This document shows, piece by piece, positions 46,781-56,900 of a stretch of DNA of 64,000 bases. The DNA is from Edaphochlamys debaryana (taxonomy: Eukaryota > Chlorophyta > Chlorophyceae > Chlamydomonadales), in contig JAEHOE010000126.1 in assembly GCA_016858145.1 (NCBI GenBank), positions 303,270 to 367,269 on the forward strand, read 5' to 3'. Every line of letters starts with the position of its first letter. Position 1 is the first letter of the stretch. A program made the position numbers and the translations under genes. Below the pieces are notes generated by a model. The model searched no databases and was not told the DNA's origin. It was given only the letters and a program-made list of their open reading frames with translations.

Positions 46781-46984
46781 ATGACTGAGGTGGTGCTCAA
46801 GGTGGAGATGATGTGCCAAGGCTGCGTTGCTGCAGTCAAGCGCGTCCTTGGCAAAATGGAGGGCGTAGAGAGCTATGACGTGAGCCTGGAGGAGCAGAAG
46901 GTGGTGGTCAAGGGCAACGTGAGCGCCCAAGACGTCCTTGAAAAGGTTTCCAAGACCGGCAAGAAGACGGAGCTGGTCTCCTAG
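46781..46984 (+). CDS. ATX1: Copper chaperone, ATX1-type HMA protein
   Basis: A single-exon 67-residue protein. It is one heavy-metal-associated domain: beta strand [11 protein letters not shown], the metal site MxCxxC (MMCQGC, Cys 12 and 15), helix [13 protein letters not shown], then the lysine-rich end KTGKKTEL typical of loop 5 in Atx1 proteins. Members bind Cu(I) in the cytosol and pass it to a P-type ATPase in the secretory pathway for loading multicopper oxidases. In Chlamydomonas that route serves the ferroxidase of iron uptake. The length equals the family norm. An upstream in-frame ATG (46541) would add an 80-residue extension with no homology, so 46781 is preferred. Confidence 0.92.
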   Translation: MTEVVLKVEMMCQGCVAAVKRVLGKMEGVESYDVSLEEQKVVVKGNVSAQDVLEKVSKTGKKTELVS

Positions 46985-47281
46985 CTGGCTGTGACGGTCG
47001 TCACAGCGGCAACACGATGCCGCGGAAGCGGGGACTCGTGCTTACGCACTGCTGGGGCGGGGGGCATCGTGAGGTGAAGCGGGGAGGTGCAGGGGGCTCG
47101 TTTACTCGCAAGTGTGGCATCGTGGATGGCATTGTGTTGAGGGCAAACTTGCACGCGTCTCGACTTGGTTGAGCCAATCTAGACGATAGGAGGCATGTCG
47201 GATGGGAACTTGGTGCAAGCAGGCATAATCGTGTCGGCGTGGGTTGGACGAGTGATACGGGTTTCGGCCCGCGCCGCCGCC

Positions 47282-47286
47282 TGTAA
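47282..47286 (+). promoter_or_regulatory. TGTAA polyadenylation motif for ATX1
   Basis: This is the green-algal nuclear polyadenylation motif TGTAA, about 300 bases past the ATX1 stop and the first one downstream. Confidence 0.6.
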
Positions 47287-47419
47287 CGGTTCTCGTGAGC
47301 TCGGCCTGTCCCTGACCCTGCTGGTCCCTGACCACCTGTCCCTGATCTGAGGAGGGTCCTGGGGACAGCAACCAGACGGGAGCAGCGCCGAAGAAGGCGG
47401 CAACAATGGGCGGCGACGC

Positions 47420-47815
47420 GTGCATGGCATGTACGTCTACATTAGCGACAGTTCAAGCGAGTCCGCGCAGCCGAGTGATGATGAGGACAGCAGCGGCAGC
47501 GACAGCGAGTGGGACCCCGAACGGGACACATCGCGGCAGCGGACCAACATGGGCGCATCGACCAGCGCAGCAGCAGGACCACCGGCTGCCCGCGGACGGG
47601 GGCGGAACCGCAGAGGGCGGGGCCGAGGACGGGATCCAGGCCAGCCGACCGCGAGTGCTGACGGGCGGGAGGAGGGACGCGGGCAGGCAGCCAGCCCCAG
47701 GCGCAGCCAGGAGAGAACACCGAAGAGGAGGAACCTGCCCCACAGGCGGCGCAGGGCAAGCGGCGGGGAGGCAGACAGCGGGGTAGCGGCCGCGGGCGCC
47801 AACGGGATCGCATAG
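47420..47815 (+). CDS. Basic low-complexity ORF, possibly mobile-element derived
   Basis: A 131-residue frame: Ser/Asp/Glu-rich N-terminus (ISDSSSESAQPSDDEDSS), then Arg/Gly-rich (RGRGRNRRGRGRGR). It lies in a repeat-rich tract just upstream of another Arg-rich frame. No domain is recognised. It could be the start of a transposon protein or a chance frame. Confidence 0.35.
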   Translation: MHGMYVYISDSSSESAQPSDDEDSSGSDSEWDPERDTSRQRTNMGASTSAAAGPPAARGRGRNRRGRGRGRDPGQPTASADGREEGRGQAASPRRSQERTPKRRNLPHRRRRASGGEADSGVAAAGANGIA

Positions 47816-47862
47816 CCCATAGAGCTGAAGGGAGGAGGCGGTCGGCATCAGCCCGTACAGCT

Positions 47863-48381
47863 GTGCCCGAAACCGCTGCCGAGAGGGTTGTGCGCCTCGA
47901 AGCCCAGCGGTTGAAGGACCTGCATCGGGGGGAGCGAGCGGGGACGCCGGAGCGAATCCAGCGGCAAGCGGCCAACACTGCAGTCACGCGCACACGGCGG
48001 GCCCGCGCCCGTGCCGAGCGCAGCCGCAGCCCAGCACAGGATGTGACTGGGCCCGGCCCCAGCTCTGAGGCCGCAGCCCGGAAGGAGCAGCAACGTCTCC
48101 GACGCAACGCGCTCGCGCGGGAGAAGCGCGCGGCGGAAACCCCGGCGCAGAAGCAAGCACGGTGCGCTGCCCGGAGGGCGCATAACGAGAAGCGCGCCGC
48201 GGAGAAAGCAGCAGCGGCCGCCGCCACCCCCGAGGCGCAGGCGGAAGCACAGCTGCAGGCGCGGACAGCGCTACGGAGGGCGCAACTGCGACAGCTGGCC
48301 GGCCTGGTGAGGCGGGCAAGGGCTCCGCCAAATGCGCCCTCCGCCGCCTTCTTGAATCAACAGAGCTACGGACCCCCTTGA
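47863..48381 (+). CDS. Arg/Ala-rich ORF resembling transposon N-terminal repeats
   Basis: A 172-residue frame with a strongly basic helical pattern (QRLRRNALAREKRAAETPAQ, then KQARCAARRAHNEKRAAEKA). Arg-rich helices punctuated by ETP are common at the N-termini of Helitron-type and related eukaryotic transposon proteins (family knowledge; weak). No Rep, helicase or transposase core follows, so if it is mobile it is a fragment. TGAGGAGGGTCCTGGG occurs on both sides, near 47349 and 48398. Confidence 0.4.
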   Translation: MPETAAERVVRLEAQRLKDLHRGERAGTPERIQRQAANTAVTRTRRARARAERSRSPAQDVTGPGPSSEAAARKEQQRLRRNALAREKRAAETPAQKQARCAARRAHNEKRAAEKAAAAAATPEAQAEAQLQARTALRRAQLRQLAGLVRRARAPPNAPSAAFLNQQSYGPP

Positions 48382-50165
48382 CCCAAAGGCCATGTCTGAG
48401 GAGGGTCCTGGGTCTTGAGCCAGCCAGAGGGGGTCCCCGCGCGATTTGCCGTCGCTGGCTACACAGGCTACCAGAAGCCCCAGGCGGCCGCCTCAGCCGC
48501 CCACGCCTTCCACTTCGCTTCGATCGCCGCCTCCTCCGCCGCCCGCTGCTTCACAAGAAGCGCCCGTCGCGCCTTCTGCGCCAGCTCCGTCAGTGGTCCC
48601 TCCTCCAGTGGTCCCCACCCCAACCCCAACCTCTCTGCCCACCCTACTGGGCTTGTACCTGCAGCACCTGCCGGCCTGGCTGCAGTCTTGCCCAACAGTG
48701 CAACAGCCGTGCGCGTAGCAGCGGAGGGGAGGGCACACCGCCGTTTTCGACAAGCCGGCACCGCTTTCATTGCTAGCGGTGGAGGCTAGGAGCATCCGCA
48801 GGCCTGGCCTCCAGAGCCTGGCGCCGCTACATGTGGCACCTTGCCCTGGTCCCGTCACGGTGACCCCTGACGCGGTCTGAGCAGTCAAGCAGGCCCCCAG
48901 CGCATCAGCCTCCATGCTGCCGCGTGCCACGGCCGACTGCTCTGGAGTCTGGACGCTCAATGGATGTCCCGCCCCTGGGCAGTCAAGCAGTCATGGGCCT
49001 GGCGCCTCTGCCGGCGCATCAGTCTGCACCCGGCTGCATTGGGGATGGCACTAACTGAGAGCGTTCCCCGGGGGGGAGGGATCCCCTCATCCCATTGGCA
49101 TGCTCTGCGCGTCGCTGGCTACCGTCCTACCGGCTGCAGCCCAAGTGGCAGTGTTATTATCGTCCCTGAGGTTAGCCGGTTAGGCGGGCTAGCTGGCCGC
49201 AGGGCGGGCCCATGCCACACTCCGCCTCCCCAGCCGACTAACCGACCAAGGTAGCACCACTGCCGAGTTGGTCGGCTGAGCTGGCGGCTAATCCGCCCAG
49301 CGTTGCACAATACGGCAGCCCCCGTTGCCAATACGCGTATTAATACGCAATACGGCCCCCTCCTCGCTAATACGGCTTGATACGGCTTCAATACGGCGGC
49401 GCCCAGTCGTATTAATACGGCAGCGTACGGCAGCCCATGTTGCCGCCTTGTGCATGAGCGAATGCGCTCCGTGTTCACGCAGAAGCGCAGGGGAGGCGTA
49501 GGGCAGCCGCTACGGCGGAACGGACGGCTGAGCTGCCGACCGACGCACCCCAGCACCCCGCGTTACCCCCCCCCCCTCTCCGCCGGCCCCCGGCTGCCCG
49601 GCCGGTATCCCCGCGCCGCATGCCGTATTAATACGGCAGGGAGAGGCCGTAACCGTATTAATACGTATCCGTATCAATACGGGGACTGATACGTATCGGC
49701 AACCCTGAATCCGCCCGGACCGGCCCTCTTTAGCCAGCTGGCGGTGGCGGAATGGCACGGGTTAGTCGGCGAATATCCTTCAGATAGCAACACTGCTGCC
49801 GCGTGGTGCAAGGGGGTGGGCGTTGAGCTGTTGGGTGCTGATCACCACCACGAGCCACGACGGTCCAGGGCCTCAGGGGCCCTCACAGGCCAGGATCCAG
49901 AGGCTAGTGCTCTCCGCACATTCGCAGCCTCGGTTCGGGGCTTGGGGGCGGGGGCCCGAGTCCCCCGCTCTGCTACGGCCGCAAGGTGACTGGGGGTCTG
50001 CAGCCGAGCGCGCCCTCGTGCTCTGTGCTGCATTGCGCCTGCATTGAACCCTGTCACGCTGGCGGGGGTGACGACTGACGGGGTGACGACCGCCGAGGAT
50101 GCGCCTCTCACGTTCACACTGCGGCCCCCGCCTTCCGTCTTCCGTCTCTTGCAGCCACGACAGCC
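48382..50165. other. Repeat-rich intergenic tract
   Basis: No protein gene recognised. It holds two related segments with GCAGTCAAGCAG and GCGCATCAG (about 48880-48910 and 48979-49023), and the TATTAATACG cluster listed next. The tract looks like decayed mobile DNA. Confidence 0.5.
49335..49690. repeat. Cluster of CGTATTAATACG-type motifs
   Basis: The dyad CGTATTAATACG and half-sites (AATACGGC, CCGTATCAATACGG, GATACGTATCGG) recur more than a dozen times around two denser blocks (49335-49440 and 49620-49690). It is AT-rich against a GC-rich background. The pattern fits a protein-binding dyad array or the edge of a decayed element. Confidence 0.75.
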
Positions 50166-50408
50166 ATGGAGAAGGGACGCCGATATCTATACGCGACAAG
50201 GGAGAATGGGAATCGCCTCGGGGTGCTGAACCGTGGACGTGTGTTGGTGTCAGCTGAGTTTTGGGGAGCGCTTCACTCTTTTGCTGCGCTCAGGCCACCA
50301 AGTGGCTGGGAGACAATACCGGCGGACCACCCTTTCCTGCGAGTCTCAGGTGGCAGATTGACTGTGCAGGAGCCCCCAGGCGTCCTGGCCTTGATTGACG
50401 ATGATTAA
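50166..50408 (+). CDS. Small hypothetical protein (80 aa)
   Basis: ATG at 50166 follows a C/T-rich stretch and CTTGCAG, so this may be a last exon. The protein is compositionally ordinary (FWGALHSFAALRPPSGWETI) with an acidic end (ALIDDD), unlike the low-complexity frames around it, which supports real coding. No family recognised. Confidence 0.4.
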   Translation: MEKGRRYLYATRENGNRLGVLNRGRVLVSAEFWGALHSFAALRPPSGWETIPADHPFLRVSGGRLTVQEPPGVLALIDDD

Positions 50409-50961
50409 AGGCACAGCGGAATTAGTGGAATAGTACTGAGGGGGGCTCTACGGGCCCGACCCTAGCAACGTGGTGTGACGACCGAAAGTCAGTCACGTTG
50501 CGTGGGTGTCGGTGTGCAGGTGGCACACCCAGTAGGTGGCGCTCTCGCTCAACCCCTCCCCTTCTGGAGGCGGTTCCTGCTGTAACCATCGCATCCTTCC
50601 GTCCTTACTGGGGACGGAGCCCTGATGCCTCGTGATGAGCAGTACCCTCTCAGACACAGCCGACGCTCTTGCTCTCTGCACCTGCCAGCTAGGCCCCTCG
50701 CCATAGCACATCCCTTGCTTTATATCTGCTAAGCCTCCCTGTCCATACGCAGTGGGTTCGGACGCGAACCACGGTGTAGAGCTGGGGAAGGATGCGCCCC
50801 TCCCCCGGTCCAAACCAAGAGAGCCATAGTTCGCATGTGCACCCGCTAGCTCCCTGCGCGCCCTCTAGCTCCTCTGCACCTAACACCTGCACGCCGCTGC
50901 ACGCCACGGCGCCGCCTGAAGAATCAGCCCAACCAACGCTTCCAAGCGATGCTGCTTGCGC
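50409..50961. other. 3' flank of the GT61 gene, with a 41-bp dispersed repeat
   Basis: No gene recognised. 50538-50578 matches 60852-60892 with one difference (listed separately). Confidence 0.5.
50538..50578 (+). repeat. 41-bp dispersed repeat, copy A
   Basis: GGCGCTCTCGCTCAACCCCT.. through GGAGGCGGTTCCT. It matches copy B at 60852-60892 except for one T/C. The two copies flank the GT61 gene in the same orientation, 10.3 kb apart. Confidence 0.85.
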
Positions 50962-53900
50962 TCATGCCGCCTGCGCCGCCCCCTCGGCCCCTTGCGCTGC
51001 CGCCTCCCCCTGCGGCTCCTCCTTGGCGGTCTGCCCTCCCCCTGCCCCTGCCCCCTCCGCTCCCCCGGCCGCTGTAGCCGCCGCTCCCCCCGCATCCTGC
51101 CCCTGCGCAGCCGCCTCCTGCCCCTGCCCCTCCGCCTGCGCCCCCTCCTGTCCCTGCACCTCCGCCTCCTGCCCCTGCCCCGCCTCGCCCTGCGCCTGCG
51201 CCCCCGCGTGCCCCCGCCCCAGCCCCAGCGCGTTCGCCGCCGCGTGCACCCCCGCACCGAACCGCGCCCGCGCCGCGATGAAGCCGCTCATGGCGCCGCT
51301 GTGCGCCCGCTCCGCCCGCGCCGCCCTCGCCCGCGCCATGGCCTGCTGCACGCGGTGCCGCCGCCGGGACCGCTCCGCCGCCACCCGGGCCCCGGGGTCG
51401 GGCTCCGCCACCAGCGCCTCCATACCCCCCTCCCCGGCACCCCCCTCCCCCCCTTCAACCCCCTCAGCCCCCTCCCCGCCCGCGCCGCCCGGCCCCGTGC
51501 CGTCCCCCTCCCGGTGCCCGGCCTCCACCTCGGCCGCCTCCGCCCGCGCCGCCTCCTCCGCGGCCCGCTTGGCCGCTATGGAGGCGAGCAGGGACTCCTC
51601 CGCCGCGCGCGCCCGCTCCTCGCCCTCGGGCGTGAGCGGGATGGCGGCGGCGCGGGTGCGCTCCGCGTCCAGGTCCTGGAACCACGTCAGCAGCTCGGGG
51701 GGGATGAACTTCTCCTTGCCGGGCACCTCCAGCGCCTGGGGGTGGGGTGGGTGGGTGGGTGGGTGGGGGAGGGGGGTGGGTGAGGGGGGAAGGGGGGGGA
51801 TGGGTGAGGGGGGAAGGGGGGGGATAAAGGTGAGGGAAGGTTTGGAGATATCGGGGAGGGCGGAGGGGGGGCGCAAGGGTGGGATGAACTTGGACACCTC
51901 CAGCGCCATGTCAAGGGCTTTGGATTGGGGTTGCCGTGGGCGCACTTTCCGTACAGGACCCCTGCATGGGACCCCAGCCCCCGCCCTTTGCAACGCAAAG
52001 AGGTGTACCCCAGGTCGGCCTCCCAATCCGTGGTGCGAAGAGCACGCTGAAACGGGGCCCCTCCTTCCCGCACAGCCCCTTTCCGTGCCCCCTTCCCCAC
52101 CCGACGCACCCCTCCCTCCCCCCTCCCCCCCCCACCTCCAGGTTGTCGGTGGTGTAGTAGGCGTGCGAGTAACGGAGCACCTTGTAGCGCCACACGGACC
52201 TGGGGGGGGCGGGGGGGGGGGGTGAGGAGGGGGGAACAGGGTCGGGCGGGGGGGCGGGGGCCGACGGCACAGCATGAAACCTGGGGTCAAGCGGCAGCGT
52301 GCAACACGGAGGCAGTTGTGTCCTGGGGTAAGTTCAGGACCCTGATGTCCCATCCACGGCACAGCGGGTGCAACCAAAGCACACGCCTGCAACCAACACA
52401 CACGCACACACCTCTTACAACCTCTCCCCCCGCCCCTCCCCCCCCGTTGCCCGCCTGGACACCACCGCCACGTTCAGCAGCTGGCAGCGGGTAAGGGTGC
52501 GGCACCGTGCCCGAAACACACACACGCCCTCCCCCCCTTTCCCCCCGCCCCCCTCCCTCCGGCCACCCGCCTGGACACCACTGCCACGTTGAGCAGCTGG
52601 TTGCGGAAGGCCGCCCAGGGCACCGCGGTGCTGCGGTCTCGGGCGATGCAGCCGCGGGCGCGCGTGTAGATGGGCTGCATGTCGGACTCGAACTCGCCTG
52701 CGGTTGGGGTGGTTGGGGCCGTTGGGGCGATTAGTGGGCGATTGGGGCAATGAGTGGGCGGTTGGGGCGGTTGAGGTCCTTGGGGCAATCCAAGGGCCGG
52801 CGTGACCGTCCATGCGCGGCTCAGGGCAGCGCCCAGGCTAGCGTTTGGTCTTGCCGATACAGCCCGACCTACCTCATCCCACCCCGTCACCCGCCCCACC
52901 CCACCCGTCACCCACCACGCCACCCACCACTCTGCTAGCCCGACCAACCCCAACCCCCGCCCCCGCCCCCCCGTGCACAAGCTGCTTGGGAACCTGTGGG
53001 CGAGGTGGGTCAAAGGACCAAAACGTTTTTCGGCAGCAACGCTCATTTTGAAAGGCCGAAACCCGCTGATGTGATTTCCTTGGAGAGAAACAGAGCCGCT
53101 TCCTTTCCTACGCCTGGGTTTTTGTGCACCCCGCTGCGCACGAACGGGCAAGACCCTGCACCGACCGCCAAAATTTGCATAATCACAGCAACAAGCCACG
53201 CTATCAACGCGTTCTACTGTCTACTACGCGCACCTCTCCAAGCCTTTCCGGCCTGCTCGCTCGGAAACCAAGCTCGCTCCCCCCGCTCGCCGCGCCTGCC
53301 CGCAAGCCCCTGCACCACTAAAGCAAACACGCCCTACCCAACGCAACAATGCACGGCCCGCAGAGCACACTCCCAAGCGCGAAAACTTCCCGAACCCCCC
53401 CCCGTCGTACGGCAGCTCTGTACACATAAGGCCCATTCCGCATCACCTGGCTCCCCTCAAGTAGACCGTCGCGCCCGCAGAACCGCCACAACAAGCCACT
53501 GCCCACCTAGTAGCCTCCAGTACGCACCCGCAAACTGAGTTACCACAGCTCTCTGACGAACCCCCGCCCCCGCCCCAACCCCAACCCCCGGCCCCGCCCC
53601 CGCCCCCGCCCCCGCCCCCGCCCCCGCCCCCACCAAAGCCCCCCCCCCCGGATGGCGGCTAAAATCAAGCAGGAGGCCGGGCTCAGGGTAGCCCCCTTCA
53701 TGACGGAAGCGGGTCGGGCTCTGCGCCGGTCCCGGCATCACGTGTTCGACTCGCTGCGGTGGTGCGGCTACGCGCCTCGCTGGAGGGACGGAGCGCGCAT
53801 CTACCACGGGGCCGGGGAGGGCAAGATGGTGGAGGCGCAGTACTACTTGTTCGACCCCGACGATTCAGACGGGGCATCTGACTCGGGCGGGTAGCTAACT

Positions 53901-56900
53901 AGGAACGGGGTGACTCTTCTCCGGGGGGCGTGCGCTCTGGTGTGCTCGGTGGTTGCTTTTAACGTCTCAGGCGGCTCATAGTAAGCTCCTCGCCTGGGGG
54001 CTGCCGCAGGAGGCATCTAGGGTGTCCTCAGGTTTAGGGTCCCTCGGACTTGGAAGTTGAGGAGCCAAGGGCATGATGGGCGAGGCGTTTGGGTCGGACC
54101 GGTGGCTGTTGTTGTGTGGTAACAAGCCTATTCGTATGGCCTCGCACGCAAACGGGCCGCTAAGTGTTGGAGCGGTCCTGTTGGTGGTTTTGGGGCAGTG
54201 CCCCTGACGCAGGAAGGAGTCTCTTGCGCATCTGAACTGGGCCGTCAGGCCTGGCAACCATTGGTCCCCTCGGTGTGTTGGCGAGGGGCCGCGGCGGACT
54301 GAGTGCATGCCTGATGGCATGTTGCTGGGCGGTTTCGAGCGGGCCTACGGCCCTGATCGCCTGTAAACGTACATACCCCACCCCCACCCCGACCCCGACC
54401 CCAACCCCTCTACCCACCCGGTGCGGACAGCGATCCGTTCATGACGTCGATGCCAAACCAAAACACCTCCATGCGCCGGGTCTGGGACTGCCAGGGGGAA
54501 GGGGGGGGGGGAAAGAGGGAGGGAGCGGAGAGGGGAACGGGGGTTAGGGCCGGACCCGGGTGGGGTGGGGTTCATGGGTGCCAAACGGCCGACAATTGCC
54601 CTCATTGGCATCCCGGTGCACCGCCCTCTTTCCCCGGTAGGCCCCTGTCCGCCCTGGACCCCTGCAGCCGCTCCCACACGCCCCCTTCCTCCCCCCCCTC
54701 CCTTTCCCCTCCCCCTGTCCCCCCCCCCACCTTCATGTAGATGTTGGGCCACGACTCCCGGCCGCTGAACTGGAAGGGGCGCAGCTCGATCAGACTGGAG
54801 CCCTGGGGGGGGGAGGGGAGGGGGTAGGAGGCCAGGGGAGGGGGGGGCAGGTTAGCGCTGGGATGTGAAGGACGAGAGATTGTAGGCGGGACCTCGAGGG
54901 AGGCAGCAGGAAAGGGCGGGCACAAGGAAAGCCCGCGCTTACACCACCCTCGGCCCAACACGGCACTCACCCTCAGCTGCAACCCCGCCCCCCCGCCGCC
55001 CACCCCCCCTCAACTGCAACACCGGCCCCCCTCCCCCCGCCCGCCCCCCCTCCCCCCTCCTCCCCCCCGCCCGTCCCCCCCCCCGGCCCCCCCCCCCGCA
55101 CCTTGCGCATGAACATGGCGTTAGTCAGAGCCGAGCCATGCAGCCCCACCAGCACGTCCATGTGCCGTACGAGCCACATGTCGTACAGGTTGTCCACGCC
55201 GAACACGTGGCGGATGCAGCGCATGGAGCGGTAGATGGTGAAGTTGGGGTCGTCGGGGAGGGCGGCCTCCTGGGTTTTTTTTTTGGGGGTGGGGGGGGGG
55301 GGGGGGTAGGGTACAGTGCGGAGGATTAGGATGTGAATAACTAGTAGCTGTAGTGGGGGAGGCTGTGTGGTGGGAGAGGGGCGCGAGCTCTGCGGTGCAC
55401 GAGCACGGTCCGCCCCCCCCCACACCCCTTTTCGAGCACGCATACGGTCACGACACATCCTCCCCTCCCCCCTGCCCCTTGCCCCCGCCGGGCACCTCTT
55501 CTCCCCAAACCCCCCTCCCCCCCCTCCCCTCCCCCCCTACCTGCTTGTTGCACCTGTCTATCAGCTCGTCCTCGTTCAGCAGCATGCGACCAATGTCCTT
55601 GTGCGAGATGGACCGCACCGCAAACACCACCTGGGGGGGGGGGGCGGGGAGGAGAAGGGGGGACGAGGGCAATGCTTGAGTTTGGGATCGTGACAGTGGC
55701 GAGGGGGACGATCTAGAGACCGAAAAGTGTGGCGGCAGCCGGCGAGCCCTGGTGGTGGTTGGTTGAGGGGGTGTCAGAAGCTGAGCGGGATTACGCCGCC
55801 TGCGTCAGCCAAGGCACATGCCGCGAGTGGGGGAGGGGATTGAAGCGGGATCGCGTCCCGGGAAGGGGGGCCCAACCCTCCAACCGGGGCGTCTACGCGG
55901 ATGGACGTCTACCTGGTCTGGAGTTGTGGAGGCCCCTTCCCCTGCCAGCCCCTCCAGCCTCGGCGTGATGCCACATACTGCTGCACAGCTGTCATCTCCC
56001 CTTTCCCCCGCCGGGCTCCTGCCCCGTCTGCTGCGCCGCGGTCACATACAGGCCTCCCGCTGACACGCACCCCTGCACCGCAAGTTGCTAGAGGTTCGGG
56101 TCGAAGGTGAAGACCCCCCCCCCCCCACACACACACACCTTCATGACCCCCGCGTCGTGCAGCTCTCAACCCGAACACAGGGTCCCCTACTAAAGACCCC
56201 CTCTCCTCCCTTCCCCCCCCTCTCCCCCCTCCCCCCCCCTCTCCCCTCTCCCCCCCCCTCTCCCCTCTTCTCCCCCCCCTCACCCTCCCCCCTCCCCTCC
56301 CCTCCCCCCCCACCTTCATGACCCCCGCGTCGTGCAGCTCCTCGGGGCTGAGCAGGGGCGCCAGGCGGGCGGTGAACTCGTCCTGCAGGGGGGCGGCCTT
56401 CTTCTGCAGGGGGGGGAGGAGGGGAGGAGGGGGGAGGAGGGGGTTAGGGGGGGCTGAAGGGGGGGTTGAGGGCTCGAATCTTGGCCTCCGCCCCGGCTTG
56501 GGGGACGCGCCGGACATGCTCCCTGGACCCGCACCCCTACCCGCATCCCACTTCCATGCACCCACCTCAAGCGCACCCCTGCTTCCCGTTCCGACCCCCC
56601 CTCACCCCAACCTTCCCCCTCCCCCAACCGCCCCCTCCCCTTCCTCTCCCCCCCCCCCCTCCCCTTCCTCTCCCCCCCCCTTCCCCCTCCTCCGCCCTCC
56701 TCCCACCCCCCACCGCGTAGTACTCCGCCACGAACTGCCCCGCCTCGAAGTAGGCCCCCGTGGGCTTCTTGAGCGTGATCTGGGCGGGGGGGGGGGGGAA
56801 AGGGGGTAAAAAGGGGGAAGAATAAAGAGAGGGGAGGCGAGCGTGATTGGGTGGTGGATGGTTGATAGGACAGGCCCCCGGGGGCTGCTGCTTGCTGCAA

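Noticed and set aside
54411..54418. GT61 protein ending at the TAG just after SLSAPGG
   Set aside because: A GTGGGT donor precedes the stop, and the next exon (52697) joins in phase with protein-like sequence, so the longer model is preferred, though not proven.
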